From assembly GCF_049720995.1 (NCBI RefSeq), contig NZ_JBNASF010000019.1, positions 1 through 30,642 on the forward strand: a stretch of 30,642 nt of DNA, given 5' to 3'. Made by a program: the position numbers and the translations under genes. Source of the DNA: Methanothermobacter sp049720995. Its GTDB lineage: Archaea; Methanobacteriota; Methanobacteria; Methanobacteriales; Methanothermobacteraceae. Below the pieces are notes generated by a model. That model was not told the origin of the DNA and ran no database searches. It saw nothing but the letters and a program-made list of their open reading frames with translations. Below, piece after piece: positions 1 to 8,041 of this stretch (positions are counted from its first letter, which is position 1; the number at the start of each line of letters is the position of its first letter).

Positions 1-99
1 TTCATGGGCTATCTCATTCCTTACTCTCACTTTCAGGTTCCCCTAATGAGGAGAATCTTCATGGGCTATCTCATTCCTTACTCTCACTTTCAGGTTCCC
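1..99. repeat. 42-bp direct repeat, period 57 bp
   Basis: Positions 1-42 and 58-99 are identical over 42 bases, separated by 15 bases. The right copy holds the last codons and stop of the minus-strand gene ending at 71; the left copy lies just past its stop and repeats the same C-terminal coding text. This looks like a recent local duplication of a gene tail. The left end may continue outside the window. Confidence 0.9.
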
Positions 100-457
100 T
101 CTTATCTGAAATCTCCCGTATTATATCTGTAACGGTGGATCCAAGTTCCTGTATTATCCTCCCGGTGCTTCCTGATCTGAGGTCAATCACCCTCACACCC
201 TCCGGGCCCTCAACACCCTTAAGAACTATCATGGCCACTGGCTCAGCTCCGGCAGCAGCGCCTGCACCACTTCCAGAGCCTCCCTCAGACTCTGAGGAGG
301 TTCCCTCACCCATACCAGCGCCGAAACCGACACCCATCTTCATGAGTGGTATCAGAACCTTATCCTCTGTCTCTATGGCCTCACCCACAAGGTTCTTCAC
401 ATCCAGGAGCTTGCGAAGCTCCTCAACTGTTGTTTTAATTGGTTCCTCAATTTTCAT
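71..457 (-). CDS. GerW/YtfJ-like protein
   Basis: A 128-residue protein resembling the GerW (YtfJ) family. The N-terminal half (MKIEEPIKTTVEELRKLLD) is followed by a 'GEAIETEDKVLIPLMKMGVGFGAG' segment typical of the family, a low-complexity Gly/Ser/Ala-rich linker at about residues 48-70, then a short beta strand 'PVAMIVLKG' and an acidic Glu/Ser-rich tail. The family is known from spore formers, where it is linked to germination, but it is widespread in non-sporulating prokaryotes including methanogens with no settled function. The ATG at 457 follows a short GTGAT ribosome binding site. The 3' end lies in a 42-bp duplicated segment, so the last residues (EPESESKE) are encoded twice, once outside the gene. 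It is divergent from the gene at 560. Family assignment is by sequence pattern only. Confidence 0.75.
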   Translation of the reverse strand: MKIEEPIKTTVEELRKLLDVKNLVGEAIETEDKVLIPLMKMGVGFGAGMGEGTSSESEGGSGSGAGAAAGAEPVAMIVLKGVEGPEGVRVIDLRSGSTGRIIQELGSTVTDIIREISDKREPESESKE

Positions 458-511
458 TTTAAATCACATTACACTGTATGTATGTTCAGCCATATCCTTA
501 CCCCGATCAAA

Positions 512-522
512 ACACTTATATG
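512..522 (+). promoter_or_regulatory. Archaeal TATA-type promoter for the gene at 560
   Basis: An A-rich stretch followed by 'acttatatg' resembles an archaeal BRE/TATA element. A start of transcription about 25 bases downstream (around 542-546) would give a very short leader that just includes the GGAGG ribosome binding site at 548-552. Confidence 0.45.
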
Positions 523-559
523 TACCTGGTTTACAATCTGTTAATCTGGAGGCGGTAAG

Positions 560-1042
560 TTGGATATGAAAATCTATGCTCTAATTCTGGTGCTTCTCAT
601 TGCAGGTGTCTCAGCAGGTTTTTACCTTTTCACCCAAACAGGGAGCACATATAACAGGGAAGTTAAAAATTTAAGTGAAAAAAACGATACAGCCGGTTCG
701 GCCAGGATCATTGCAACCCAGACAGGCCCCGAGTCTGCAAAGCCAGGGTCAGATATCACCCTTAAATGCAGGATAAGGAATGATGGTACAGGGCCAGCAA
801 GGAACGTTAAGGTCACATCACAGGACTTTGAAAGGTCCTTTGATGTTATAGGTGCGGGGGAAGAGGTGGAATTCCAGGTACAGATCCACATACCCACTGA
901 GGAAGAGGTTAAGATTGACTTCGGGGAAGACGCCAAACTATCAAACCCGTTCTTCATAGGTGGTTTCAGCGTAACCTACACTGATTCAAGTGGAAAGCAC
1001 AGTTTAAATTCCAATTCTCTGGAGATACCCCTCCAGATCTAA
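560..1042 (+). CDS. Membrane-anchored protein with CARDB-like beta domain
   Basis: A 160-residue protein with a hydrophobic N-terminal segment (residues 3-25, ALILVLLIAGVSAGFYLF) that would act as a signal anchor, followed by an extracellular domain. The section around residues 55-125 (about 'KPGSDITLKCRIRNDGTGPA') reads like a CARDB/COG1361-type immunoglobulin-like fold, a type common in archaeal surface proteins. The function is not known. TTG at 560 is preferred as the start because GGAGG (548-552) lies 7 bases upstream; the ATG at 566 would be 13 bases away. The gene stands alone between divergent and convergent neighbours, and an AT-rich stretch right after the stop may end transcription. 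I see no catalytic motif. Confidence 0.7.
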   Translation: MDMKIYALILVLLIAGVSAGFYLFTQTGSTYNREVKNLSEKNDTAGSARIIATQTGPESAKPGSDITLKCRIRNDGTGPARNVKVTSQDFERSFDVIGAGEEVEFQVQIHIPTEEEVKIDFGEDAKLSNPFFIGGFSVTYTDSSGKHSLNSNSLEIPLQI

Positions 1043-1156
1043 TTTATTTTATTCAGCGTCCCCTTCAATGCAGAGGATCCAGGTCACACCTCCCAGACCC
1101 AATTCATTTTATAATCATTTCCGGTTATAAAATCCAGATCCACAATCTATTTCATT

Positions 1157-1170
1157 AAAAAGAAAAAACA
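1157..1170 (-). terminator. T-rich terminator for the gene at 1200
   Basis: Read on the minus strand, TGTTTTTTCTTTTT lies about 30-40 bases past the stop of the minus-strand gene. Archaeal RNA polymerase typically terminates at such U-rich runs without needing a hairpin. The assignment rests only on composition and position. Confidence 0.45.
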
Positions 1171-1199
1171 GGCCTTATTCTAAAATTAAAAGGAAAGAA

Positions 1200-1661
1200 T
1201 CAATCAGGTTTCTTGACAGGGAGCTGAACCTCTGTGAGAAGTTCCGATTCATCCACCTCCAGTGGACTGTTGAGGTAGACCTCAGTTATGGGACCCACAA
1301 TTTCATAGCCATTTTCAGTGGCATAATCGATTAAAGAATGGATTGCGGGACCCACCTCAGTGTATGGCCCCTCATGAAGCGTTGCAAGGACCCTCTGAGC
1401 AGGTAAATTCTTTATCTTGATTTTTTCAGACGGCTCCGCCTCACCTGCAATGGATACCCCTATCTCATAGACAAGGTCATCCTCACTGACATCCTCTGGA
1501 CTGTTATAATAGGTCCCGTATACACGTCCCGTCATCTGCAGCCCATTCCCTATGACCCACTCTGCAACCTCAGCTATGTACCTGGGTATAAGGTCATAGC
1601 TACCTGAACACTCTCTGTAGGCAACCCGAACCCCTTCAACCATCTTCTCAGTTATCTCCAT
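1200..1661 (-). CDS. GyrI-like small-molecule-binding domain protein
   Basis: A 153-residue protein that matches the GyrI-like/AraC effector-binding fold (the ligand-binding module of BmrR, Rob and SbmC). The hallmarks are two repeated beta-alpha-beta-beta halves, a 'YGTYYNSPEDVSEDDLVYEIG' segment ending the first half, 'LPAQRVLATLHEGPY' starting the second, and 'YLNSPLEVDESELLTEVQLPV' ending it. No DNA-binding domain is attached, so this is a stand-alone domain protein, a form common in methanogens. It may bind hydrophobic or cationic small molecules; the ligand is unknown. The start ATG at 1661 follows a GAGGGGAGG ribosome binding site. A T-rich terminator lies downstream. Confidence 0.8.
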   Translation of the reverse strand: MEITEKMVEGVRVAYRECSGSYDLIPRYIAEVAEWVIGNGLQMTGRVYGTYYNSPEDVSEDDLVYEIGVSIAGEAEPSEKIKIKNLPAQRVLATLHEGPYTEVGPAIHSLIDYATENGYEIVGPITEVYLNSPLEVDESELLTEVQLPVKKPD

Positions 1662-1731
1662 AAAACACCTCCCCTCAAGTTTATGTTATGCGTCAAATGA
1701 TAAAAGTTTATCTAAAATGTGTTACTAAGGT

Positions 1732-2151
1732 TCACATCCGGACAAGCACCACGCCCCCAACCACCATGAGCAACCCGATGGCCTTTGCCGCCGTTAACCT
1801 CTCACCCAGCAGAAAGGCCGCAACAATGAGGGTGAATATGGGGAAGGCTGCGACCACTGGTACAACTATGGATGCCTCCCCTGATTTGAGTGCATAGTAA
1901 TAAAACAGCTGCCCCAGGAGGGCTGCTGATATACCATCCAGTGCCAGGAAGAACCATCCCCCTGGACTCACATCTGAGAGAGCATCCAGACCCCCACTGA
2001 ACATGACCCATCCAAGCATGACAGCGGTTATGACGGAACTTCTTATTGTGAGCGCAATTCCAGGGTTGACACCCTCAAGTCCTATCTTGCTGAAAATAGG
2101 GGCCAGACCAAACATCAATGCCGCAAGGAGCGCGAAGACCAGGTAGTTCAA
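1732..2151 (-). CDS. Half-size EamA-family membrane protein
   Basis: A 139-residue, almost wholly hydrophobic protein with about four or five membrane helices, equal to a single EamA (DMT superfamily) repeat; full transporters of this family carry two. The conserved opening 'LAALMFGLAPIFSKIGLEGV' and closing 'PIFTLIVAAFLLGERLTAAK' identify the family. Single-repeat members act as dimers in other systems (as in SMR/EmrE-like proteins). I place the start at TTG 2151 because AGAGGTGAT sits immediately upstream; an ATG at 2178 would put the ribosome binding site inside the coding region. The substrate cannot be told from sequence. It is transcribed away from galE, with a T-rich TATA-like element near 2193-2204. 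Confidence 0.8.
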   Translation of the reverse strand: MNYLVFALLAALMFGLAPIFSKIGLEGVNPGIALTIRSSVITAVMLGWVMFSGGLDALSDVSPGGWFFLALDGISAALLGQLFYYYALKSGEASIVVPVVAAFPIFTLIVAAFLLGERLTAAKAIGLLMVVGGVVLVRM

Positions 2152-2288
2152 GACATCACCTCTGAGGATATGTATCATAACTATGTGATCTCAGATAAAA
2201 AAATCTTCAGCAGGAGAGTGAGATAAGAGCATCAATGTTTATCTGTTTCCCTGACAAATAAAGAGATAGATCAGTTTGTGGTGTAACA

Positions 2289-3278
2289 ATGATACTCATA
2301 GTCGGCGGAGCAGGTTATATCGGTTCACACGTCAATAAGTTCCTCTCAGAGAGGGGATATGAAACCCTCATCCTTGATAACCTCACAAAGGGACACAGGG
2401 AATCTGTAAGGTGGGGTGAATTCATTGAGGGGGACCTCGGTGACAGGAGACTCCTTGAGAGGATCTTCACCGGCCACGATGTTGAAGCAGTTATGCACTT
2501 TGCGGCGTTCACAGATGTTGGTGAATCTGTCCAGAAACCAGGGGACTACTACAGGAACAACGTGATGAACACCATGAATCTCCTTGATTCCATGCGAGAG
2601 AACGGGGTCAGCAGGTTCATATTCTCATCAACATGTGCCGTCTATGGCAACCCATCCCAAATCCCTATAACCGAGGAACACCCCCTAAACCCAATAAGCC
2701 CCTACGGAAGGTCCAAACTCATGGTTGAGGAGATACTGAGGGACTACACTGATGCATATGGCCTTAACTATGTATCACTCCGGTACTTCAACGCAGCAGG
2801 GGCTGACCCTGAAGGAGAGATCGGGGAACTCCACGAACCTGAAACCCACCTAATACCCATAGTACTGGACGCCGCTATGGGTCTTAGGGACTCTGTAAGG
2901 ATCTTCGGTACATACTACCCCACCCCCGACGGGACATGCATAAGGGACTACATACACGTCATGGACCTTGCAGATGCCCACTGGAGAGCCCTTGAATACC
3001 TTGAAGGTGAAAGAAGTGGCGTGTTCAACCTTGGAAACGGTAACGGCTTCTCTGTGAGGGAAGTCATAGAAACCTGCAGAGAGGTTACAGGTGCCAGTAT
3101 AAAGACTGTGGAGGACGAAAGAAGGCCCGGAGACCCCCCTGAACTTGTAGGAAGTTCACAAAGGGCCCGTAAACTCCTCGGATGGAGTCCTGTTTTCACT
3201 GAACTTGAGGAGATCATCAAAACCGCATGGAAATGGCATAGAACTGCAAAAAATGATTCAAATTCCCTCAAATGGTGA
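2289..3278 (+). CDS. galE: UDP-glucose 4-epimerase
   Basis: A 329-residue extended short-chain dehydrogenase that interconverts UDP-glucose and UDP-galactose using bound NAD. The Rossmann motif GGAGYIGSH lies at residues 6-14, the 'MHFAAFTDVGESV' segment at about 70-82, the catalytic 'SSTCAVYG' strand at about 114-121, and the YGRSK (YxxxK) pair at about 140-144. 'LRYFNAAGADPEGEIGE' and 'CIRDYIHVMDLADAH' are typical of true GalE rather than a generic sugar-nucleotide epimerase. Its length matches the family. The next gene starts within a few bases of its stop, so the two are translationally linked. With galU downstream (opposite strand) it supplies UDP-sugars for surface glycans or pseudomurein precursors. 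Confidence 0.93.
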   Translation: MILIVGGAGYIGSHVNKFLSERGYETLILDNLTKGHRESVRWGEFIEGDLGDRRLLERIFTGHDVEAVMHFAAFTDVGESVQKPGDYYRNNVMNTMNLLDSMRENGVSRFIFSSTCAVYGNPSQIPITEEHPLNPISPYGRSKLMVEEILRDYTDAYGLNYVSLRYFNAAGADPEGEIGELHEPETHLIPIVLDAAMGLRDSVRIFGTYYPTPDGTCIRDYIHVMDLADAHWRALEYLEGERSGVFNLGNGNGFSVREVIETCREVTGASIKTVEDERRPGDPPELVGSSQRARKLLGWSPVFTELEEIIKTAWKWHRTAKNDSNSLKW

Positions 3279-3283
3279 TGGAG

Positions 3284-5221
3284 ATGAAAATTACAGTAAC
3301 AGGGGATGTGACAGTTGACTGGATCCAGTGGCCTGTCAGACAGGACGCTGGGGCTTCAATGTTCAACTGGAAAACCCACCTGGGTTTCAAAAGACGGGCG
3401 CTTGAGGGTGGTGCCCTCCTCACCGCAAGGATGCTCAAGAGTCTTATGGATGTCAACCACCCATCACTATCGTGCAGACCTGAAAAAACGGATCCTTCAG
3501 AGTTCATACACTCATTTGCAGAGTTAAAACCCTCAGGTGACGGCTACCACGTGAAGAGATTCATGGGCTACACAGGACCGGATGATGGTCTCCCATCGAT
3601 GCCATTCAGATTCAGGGACAGGGATGCAGATATTGTCGTCATTGATGATGCAGGAAATGGTTTCAGGGAAATGAAGGAAAAATGGCCCTCAGCCATAATT
3701 GATGGTGACCCAACCACAGTACTCAAGATGTCATCCCCCCTCTTCAGTGGTAGACTCTGGGAGCACCTCCTTGAAAGGCAGCGCGAAAACCTCATCCTCA
3801 TAATAACCATGGAGGACCTGAGGGAGTACGGTGCCAATATAAGCAGAAGACTCTCATGGGAGAGGACAGCAGAGGACTTCATGTGGCAGATGAGGAACAA
3901 CCCGACACTTAAGGACATACAGGACCTCAGGATGATCGTTCGTGTGGGCCTCGAGGGCGCCATATACTATGCCGGAGGTGATGCCAGGTTATTCTACCAC
4001 CCCCATATATTCGAGGGTAACCTCATGGAGAGGGCCCCCGGTAAAATGCAGGGATGTGGATGCGCATTCACAGCGGGATTCACAGCATCACTGAGCAGGG
4101 GCCATGAAATTGATGATTCAGTGAGAAGGGGAATGGCTGCTGCCGCTGAACTCCTTTCCATGGGGTTTTCTGAGAAACCTGACTACCCATTAAGTGACAT
4201 ATTCCGCTCAGGGGGTGAGGACATCGGGGCAGTTGACATACCCCTCCACTCCAGGGGTCTCTGGACAATCGCCGACTCACCACCCCTCTTTGATATAGAG
4301 GCCGTGTCAAGGTACATCGTGATAAACGGTTACAGGAGAAGAAAGTGTCCGCTTCCTGTGGCACACTTTGGTAAGCTCATAACAGCCGACCGGAGGGAAA
4401 TTGAGGGCTATCAGAGCATAAGGAACCTCCTGATGGAGTACATGAAAAATGAGAACCCTGAAAGACCCCTCTGTATCGGGGTTTTCGGTCCGCCAGGGGC
4501 CGGTAAATCCTTTGCTGTGAGCCAGCTGGCTGCAAGTGTGGATCCAGAGAGAATAAAACCCCTGAACTTCAACATATCCCAGTTCAGGGATGAGGATGAC
4601 CTCATAGACGCCTTTCATCAGATAAGGGATGTGGTGCTTGAGGGTATGGTTCCCCAGGCCTTCTTTGATGAATTCGACTCACCCATGGGGGGTAAAAGGC
4701 TTGGATGGGTCAGGTACTTCCTGGCACCCATGCAGGACGGGGAGTTCAGGGAGGGGGACAGCATGCACCCTCTGGGTAAATCCATACTTGTATTTGCAGG
4801 TGGCACGAGCAGTACATTCCAGGAGTTCGAGTCACAGGACCCTGAAATTCTGAGGGAAGCCAAGGTGAGGGACTTCATAAGCAGACTCCGGGGCTATGTG
4901 AATATAATCGGTCCCGATCCACAGCACAGGCGAGATAAATTTTTTATGCTGAGGAGGGCAATACTGTTAAGGTCCATGTTTGAGAGGAAGACCCCCCACC
5001 TCTTTGATGGGAACGGCCGCCTCAGAATCGATGATGGGGTGCTGAATGCATTCCTCAAAATACCCGAGTACAGGCATGGTGTGAGGTCAATGGAGGCCAT
5101 ACTCGATATGAGCATGTTACAGGACGTTAAGAAGTTCGAAAAGGCTTCCCTTCCATCAGCCGGACAGCTCGACCTTCACGTTGACGGAGAACTATTCCAG
5201 AGGATGGTCATGAAGAATTAG
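3284..5221 (+). CDS. Ribokinase-fold (PfkB-like) / AAA+ ATPase fusion
   Basis: A 645-residue fusion. Residues 1-300 look like a PfkB/ribokinase-type fold: GDVTVDW at 7-13 and 'QGCGCAFTAGFTASL' at 256-270, where ribokinases have GAGDAF; the catalytic Asp position is Cys, so phosphoryl transfer is doubtful. Residues 395-615 form a P-loop ATPase with Walker A GPPGAGKS (402-409), Walker B QAFFDEFD (458-465), a sensor-1-like 'VFAGGTSST' (503-511) and a sensor-2-like 'HGVRSMEAIL' (598-607), as in AAA+ proteins. The linker (about 310-390) has no motif I recognise. ATG 3284 is chosen because GGTGA at 3274-3278, overlapping the galE stop, lies 5 bases upstream; ATG 3272 lacks a binding site. The role is unknown. 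Tight coupling to galE and to the TPR-protease gene suggests a shared task, perhaps sensing a sugar nucleotide and driving remodelling of a partner. Confidence 0.75.
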   Translation: MKITVTGDVTVDWIQWPVRQDAGASMFNWKTHLGFKRRALEGGALLTARMLKSLMDVNHPSLSCRPEKTDPSEFIHSFAELKPSGDGYHVKRFMGYTGPDDGLPSMPFRFRDRDADIVVIDDAGNGFREMKEKWPSAIIDGDPTTVLKMSSPLFSGRLWEHLLERQRENLILIITMEDLREYGANISRRLSWERTAEDFMWQMRNNPTLKDIQDLRMIVRVGLEGAIYYAGGDARLFYHPHIFEGNLMERAPGKMQGCGCAFTAGFTASLSRGHEIDDSVRRGMAAAAELLSMGFSEKPDYPLSDIFRSGGEDIGAVDIPLHSRGLWTIADSPPLFDIEAVSRYIVINGYRRRKCPLPVAHFGKLITADRREIEGYQSIRNLLMEYMKNENPERPLCIGVFGPPGAGKSFAVSQLAASVDPERIKPLNFNISQFRDEDDLIDAFHQIRDVVLEGMVPQAFFDEFDSPMGGKRLGWVRYFLAPMQDGEFREGDSMHPLGKSILVFAGGTSSTFQEFESQDPEILREAKVRDFISRLRGYVNIIGPDPQHRRDKFFMLRRAILLRSMFERKTPHLFDGNGRLRIDDGVLNAFLKIPEYRHGVRSMEAILDMSMLQDVKKFEKASLPSAGQLDLHVDGELFQRMVMKN

Positions 5222-5229
5222 GTGGTAAC

Positions 5230-6492
5230 TTGGAGAGGCGAAGGATTCTCAGACCGGAGGATTACATTGACAGAATCAGGTACTTTAATCTAAGGGCCGA
5301 GGAGTATGCAGAGGCAGGGGATGTGAAAAGAACTGCCGATACACTCTTCAGAATGGGGCGGGAGTACCATAAACTTCAGAAAACTGATCTTGCCCTTGAT
5401 AGCTACAGGAACGCCCTTGAACTGTACAGGGAGGAGCATGACCCCCGCGAGGCGGATGTATCATTCTGCATGGGTAAGATTTATGAGGGGAAGGGTAAGC
5501 TGAAGCGGGCCGGATGGTTCTACAACCTTGCAGCGTCAGGTTTCAGGAGGGTCAACGATCTCAAAAATGAATCAGAGGCTGTTCTACACAGTGCAAGGGT
5601 TCTTGAAATGCTGGGGAAGCATGATGAGGCCATTGAGGCATACCGGCGTTATAATGAGATCTGTCTCAGGAACCAGGAGAAGGTCAAGGTACTTGTTGCT
5701 TATGCAAAGATGAAGGAGCTGGAGGAGCAGCTCAGTGATGAGTTCACCAGGTACAACACCTCCATACTCCTCCTTTACCTCTCCATCCTTGTGATTGCCG
5801 AGTACACAACAACCTTTATAAGCATGAAGCTGGGGCTTGTGATTCACACAGTGCTTCTCTTCGCCCTCTTTATTCACTCATCAATCTCAAAGAAAAAGAT
5901 GAAGGTTCTCCTTGCAGCCATGATGATGCTTCCCATCATAAGGATCGTGGGACTTTCAATGCCCCTCACCGTTGTAAGGCACCTCTACTGGTACATCATA
6001 ATAGCAGTTCCGCTTTTTGCAGCATCAGCAGCCCTAATGAGAACCCAGAACCTCACAAGGGACGATGCAGGGCTGAACTTAAGGAAGTTACGCTGGCAGG
6101 TTGCAGTTGCATTCACAGGTTTTCCGATGGGGTACATTGAATACCAGATACTGAGACCAGAGGCCCTCATCCCCCATCTCTCTGTTCAGAATTTTATTCT
6201 GGGCTTTGCTGTTATGCTCATAGGGACCGGGCTTGCTGAGGAGCTTCTCTTCAGGGGTATTGTTCAGAGGAACGCCGAGGAGGTGATGGGAAAACTCAAA
6301 GGACTCCTTTATGCATCACTACTATTCACAGCGCTTCACGTGGGCTGGAAGTCCGGTTACGACCTTATATTTGTGTTCAGCGTTGCAGTGGTCTATGGCC
6401 TTGTATTCCAGAGAACAAGGAGTATCGCCGGTATAACGGCATCACACGGGATATCAAATTCCATACTTTTCCTTGTAATGCCATTTTTATGA
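5230..6492 (+). CDS. TPR protein fused to CAAX-type (CPBP) membrane protease
   Basis: A 420-residue fusion. Residues about 15-160 are helical repeats of TPR type ('AEAGDVKRTADTLFRMGREY', 'LALDSYRNALELYREEH', 'HDEAIEAYRRYNEI'), a short coiled stretch follows, and from about 177 there are seven or eight membrane helices. The C-terminal part carries the CPBP glutamic-protease motifs: EELLFR (337-342), FTALH (366-370) and HGISN (406-410). Family members cleave prenylated proteins or process bacteriocin-like and regulatory proteins; the substrate here is unknown. The TTG start at 5230 follows GGTGGT, which begins at the last base of the stop codon of the previous gene, so the three-gene unit galE/AAA/protease is probably one transcript. 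The cytosolic TPR arm would recruit a partner, plausibly the AAA+ protein. Confidence 0.83.
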   Translation: MERRRILRPEDYIDRIRYFNLRAEEYAEAGDVKRTADTLFRMGREYHKLQKTDLALDSYRNALELYREEHDPREADVSFCMGKIYEGKGKLKRAGWFYNLAASGFRRVNDLKNESEAVLHSARVLEMLGKHDEAIEAYRRYNEICLRNQEKVKVLVAYAKMKELEEQLSDEFTRYNTSILLLYLSILVIAEYTTTFISMKLGLVIHTVLLFALFIHSSISKKKMKVLLAAMMMLPIIRIVGLSMPLTVVRHLYWYIIIAVPLFAASAALMRTQNLTRDDAGLNLRKLRWQVAVAFTGFPMGYIEYQILRPEALIPHLSVQNFILGFAVMLIGTGLAEELLFRGIVQRNAEEVMGKLKGLLYASLLFTALHVGWKSGYDLIFVFSVAVVYGLVFQRTRSIAGITASHGISNSILFLVMPFL

Positions 6493-6510
6493 GTAAGACA
6501 AAAAAATTAT

Positions 6511-7368
6511 TTATCGGTACCTGGAAATGAGGTCCCTCAGGTAATCAACCAGTTCTGACCTTATCTCATCGTCCCTCATGGCAAATTCAAGGGATGTTTT
6601 AAGCCAGTCAACCCTGTTACCTATATCATAGGTTTTGCCACTGAAGAGACAACCGTAAACCGTTTTAAGTTCCCTCATGGCATCGGTCAGCTGTATCTCA
6701 CCCCCGAATCCCGGGGGAACGTTCTCTATGTGATCAAATATTTCACTATCAAGGACGTACCTCCCCATTATGGCGAGATTCGATGGTGCCTCACTGACGG
6801 AGGGTTTTTCAACCATCTCATCTATCATGTAGACGCCATCACTGACCTCCTTTCCATCAATGATACCATACCTTTCAACCTTATCCCGTGGGACCTCCTC
6901 AACGGCAATGGCAGAGGCACCGTACCTTTCATATAGGTCCATGAGCTGACGGGTGCAGGGGACATCAGATGAGGTTATCGTATCACCAAGGAGGACGGCG
7001 AACGCATCCTCACCATCTATGTGTTTCCTTGCACAGTATATGGCATCCCCGAGCCCCTTCTGCTCCTTCTGCCTCACAAAGTATATATCCGCAAGGTCAG
7101 AGATGGCCTCAACCTCGTCAAGGTACTCCCTTTTGTTGTTCTTCATGAGGAAGTATTCAAGTTCAAAGGACCTGTCAAAGTGGTCCTCTATTGACCTCTT
7201 ACCCTTACCTGTTATTATTAGGATGTCATCTATACCTGAAGCCACAGCTTCCTCCACAACGTACTGGATAGTTGGTTTATCAAATACCGGTAACATCTCC
7301 TTGGGCTGTGCCTTGGTTGCAGGAAGAAAACGGGTCCCAAGACCAGCTGCTGGTATAACTGCCTTCAT
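6511..7368 (-). CDS. galU: UTP-glucose-1-phosphate uridylyltransferase
   Basis: A 285-residue nucleotidyltransferase making UDP-glucose from UTP and glucose 1-phosphate. The N-terminus MKAVIPAAGLGTRFLPATKA is the nucleotide-binding signature; 'KEMLPVFDKPTIQYVVEEA' follows, then 'FAVLLGDTI' with the metal-binding Asp, 'VEKPSVSEAPSNLAIMGRYV' and 'GEIQLTDAM'. All are GalU-type features. An in-frame ATG at 7428 would add 20 residues of unlikely sequence; ATG 7368 starts the domain exactly and has GGAGG upstream. It is convergent with the protease gene, only 18 bases apart. Together with galE in the same window it gives a UDP-glucose/UDP-galactose supply route. Confidence 0.93.
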   Translation of the reverse strand: MKAVIPAAGLGTRFLPATKAQPKEMLPVFDKPTIQYVVEEAVASGIDDILIITGKGKRSIEDHFDRSFELEYFLMKNNKREYLDEVEAISDLADIYFVRQKEQKGLGDAIYCARKHIDGEDAFAVLLGDTITSSDVPCTRQLMDLYERYGASAIAVEEVPRDKVERYGIIDGKEVSDGVYMIDEMVEKPSVSEAPSNLAIMGRYVLDSEIFDHIENVPPGFGGEIQLTDAMRELKTVYGCLFSGKTYDIGNRVDWLKTSLEFAMRDDEIRSELVDYLRDLISRYR

Positions 7369-7383
7369 GAAAAACCTCCATTT

Positions 7384-7402
7384 AATAAAAAAGAAAAAAA
7401 TT
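7384..7402 (-). terminator. T-rich terminator between the gene at 7404 and galU
   Basis: On the minus strand the stop of the upstream gene is followed at once by ATTTTTTTCTTTTTT. Such runs are typical archaeal terminators. The run also lies inside the short galU leader, so it could attenuate rather than fully block read-through. Confidence 0.45.
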
Positions 7403-7403
7403 T

Positions 7404-8027
7404 TTAACCACCCGCTGCAAGTGTGCACAGAACCGGAGGCGCTAGCTGTGTTATTTTAACGGTTCCATCAGCGTTAACTGTTATGAGAAGCTCAACATAG
7501 ACTGACCTTATACCCTTGAGGAATTCAGCGCCCTTTGTGGGATCCTGTGTTACGTTTACCTGGTTTGATGTTATACTGGATAGAGGATAAAATACGTGTG
7601 AAGCTGTGAGACGATAAGCGTTTGTTTCATCACCTATTCTGTCCTCGGTGCCCCCATAAACTGTCATGTTGAGTGTTGCGTTTCCTGTTTTGTTTCCGTG
7701 TGGATCAAGCCACATTTTCATGGGGAATGTTGTCCCTGCGGGTAATGATCCATTGTAGCCAAGTTCCTTTGATAGGTCCACTGTGACCCTTCCGCCGGGC
7801 TGGATCCATGAGTCAATATAGATGTTTGTAAGTGATCCATCGGCCTTTGATACATTTTCCACCACTGCCACGGCATGTACCTGTTGGTCAGTAGCGTGGT
7901 TGCTCATTGCAAGAAGTGTGTCGCCTGCTGCAGGGGGTGTTACCGTTGGATTCCTGATCATAAGGGCTGCTGCGCCCACTATGACAAGAATAACCACAAT
8001 TACCAGTATTAAAGCGTTTCTGTTCAT
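7404..8027 (-). CDS. Predicted anchored extracellular protein
   Basis: A 207-residue protein with one strong N-terminal membrane segment (residues 4-24, ALILVIVVILVIVGAAALMI) after a short positive MNRN start, then an extracellular domain rich in Thr, Asn and Gly with several N-glycosylation sequons (for example NVS, NKT, NAT, NMT). I do not recognise the domain; the pattern of alternating hydrophobic residues ('VHAVAVVENVSKADGSLTNI', 'SVYVELLITVNADGTVKITQ') suggests beta strands, and it may resemble archaeal surface or adhesin-like modules. The ATG at 8027 has a GGGGG ribosome binding site. It lies 14 bases after the Thr-rich membrane protein gene and is probably co-transcribed with it. No enzyme motif is visible. 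Confidence 0.7.
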   Translation of the reverse strand: MNRNALILVIVVILVIVGAAALMIRNPTVTPPAAGDTLLAMSNHATDQQVHAVAVVENVSKADGSLTNIYIDSWIQPGGRVTVDLSKELGYNGSLPAGTTFPMKMWLDPHGNKTGNATLNMTVYGGTEDRIGDETNAYRLTASHVFYPLSSITSNQVNVTQDPTKGAEFLKGIRSVYVELLITVNADGTVKITQLAPPVLCTLAAGG

Positions 8028-8041
8028 CTTAACCCCCTTTT

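Noticed and set aside
7369..7428. N-terminal extension of galU by 20 residues (frame from 7428)
   Set aside because: The family start MKAVIPAAG begins at ATG 7368 with a GGAGG site upstream; the added stretch is encoded by the T-rich terminator region.
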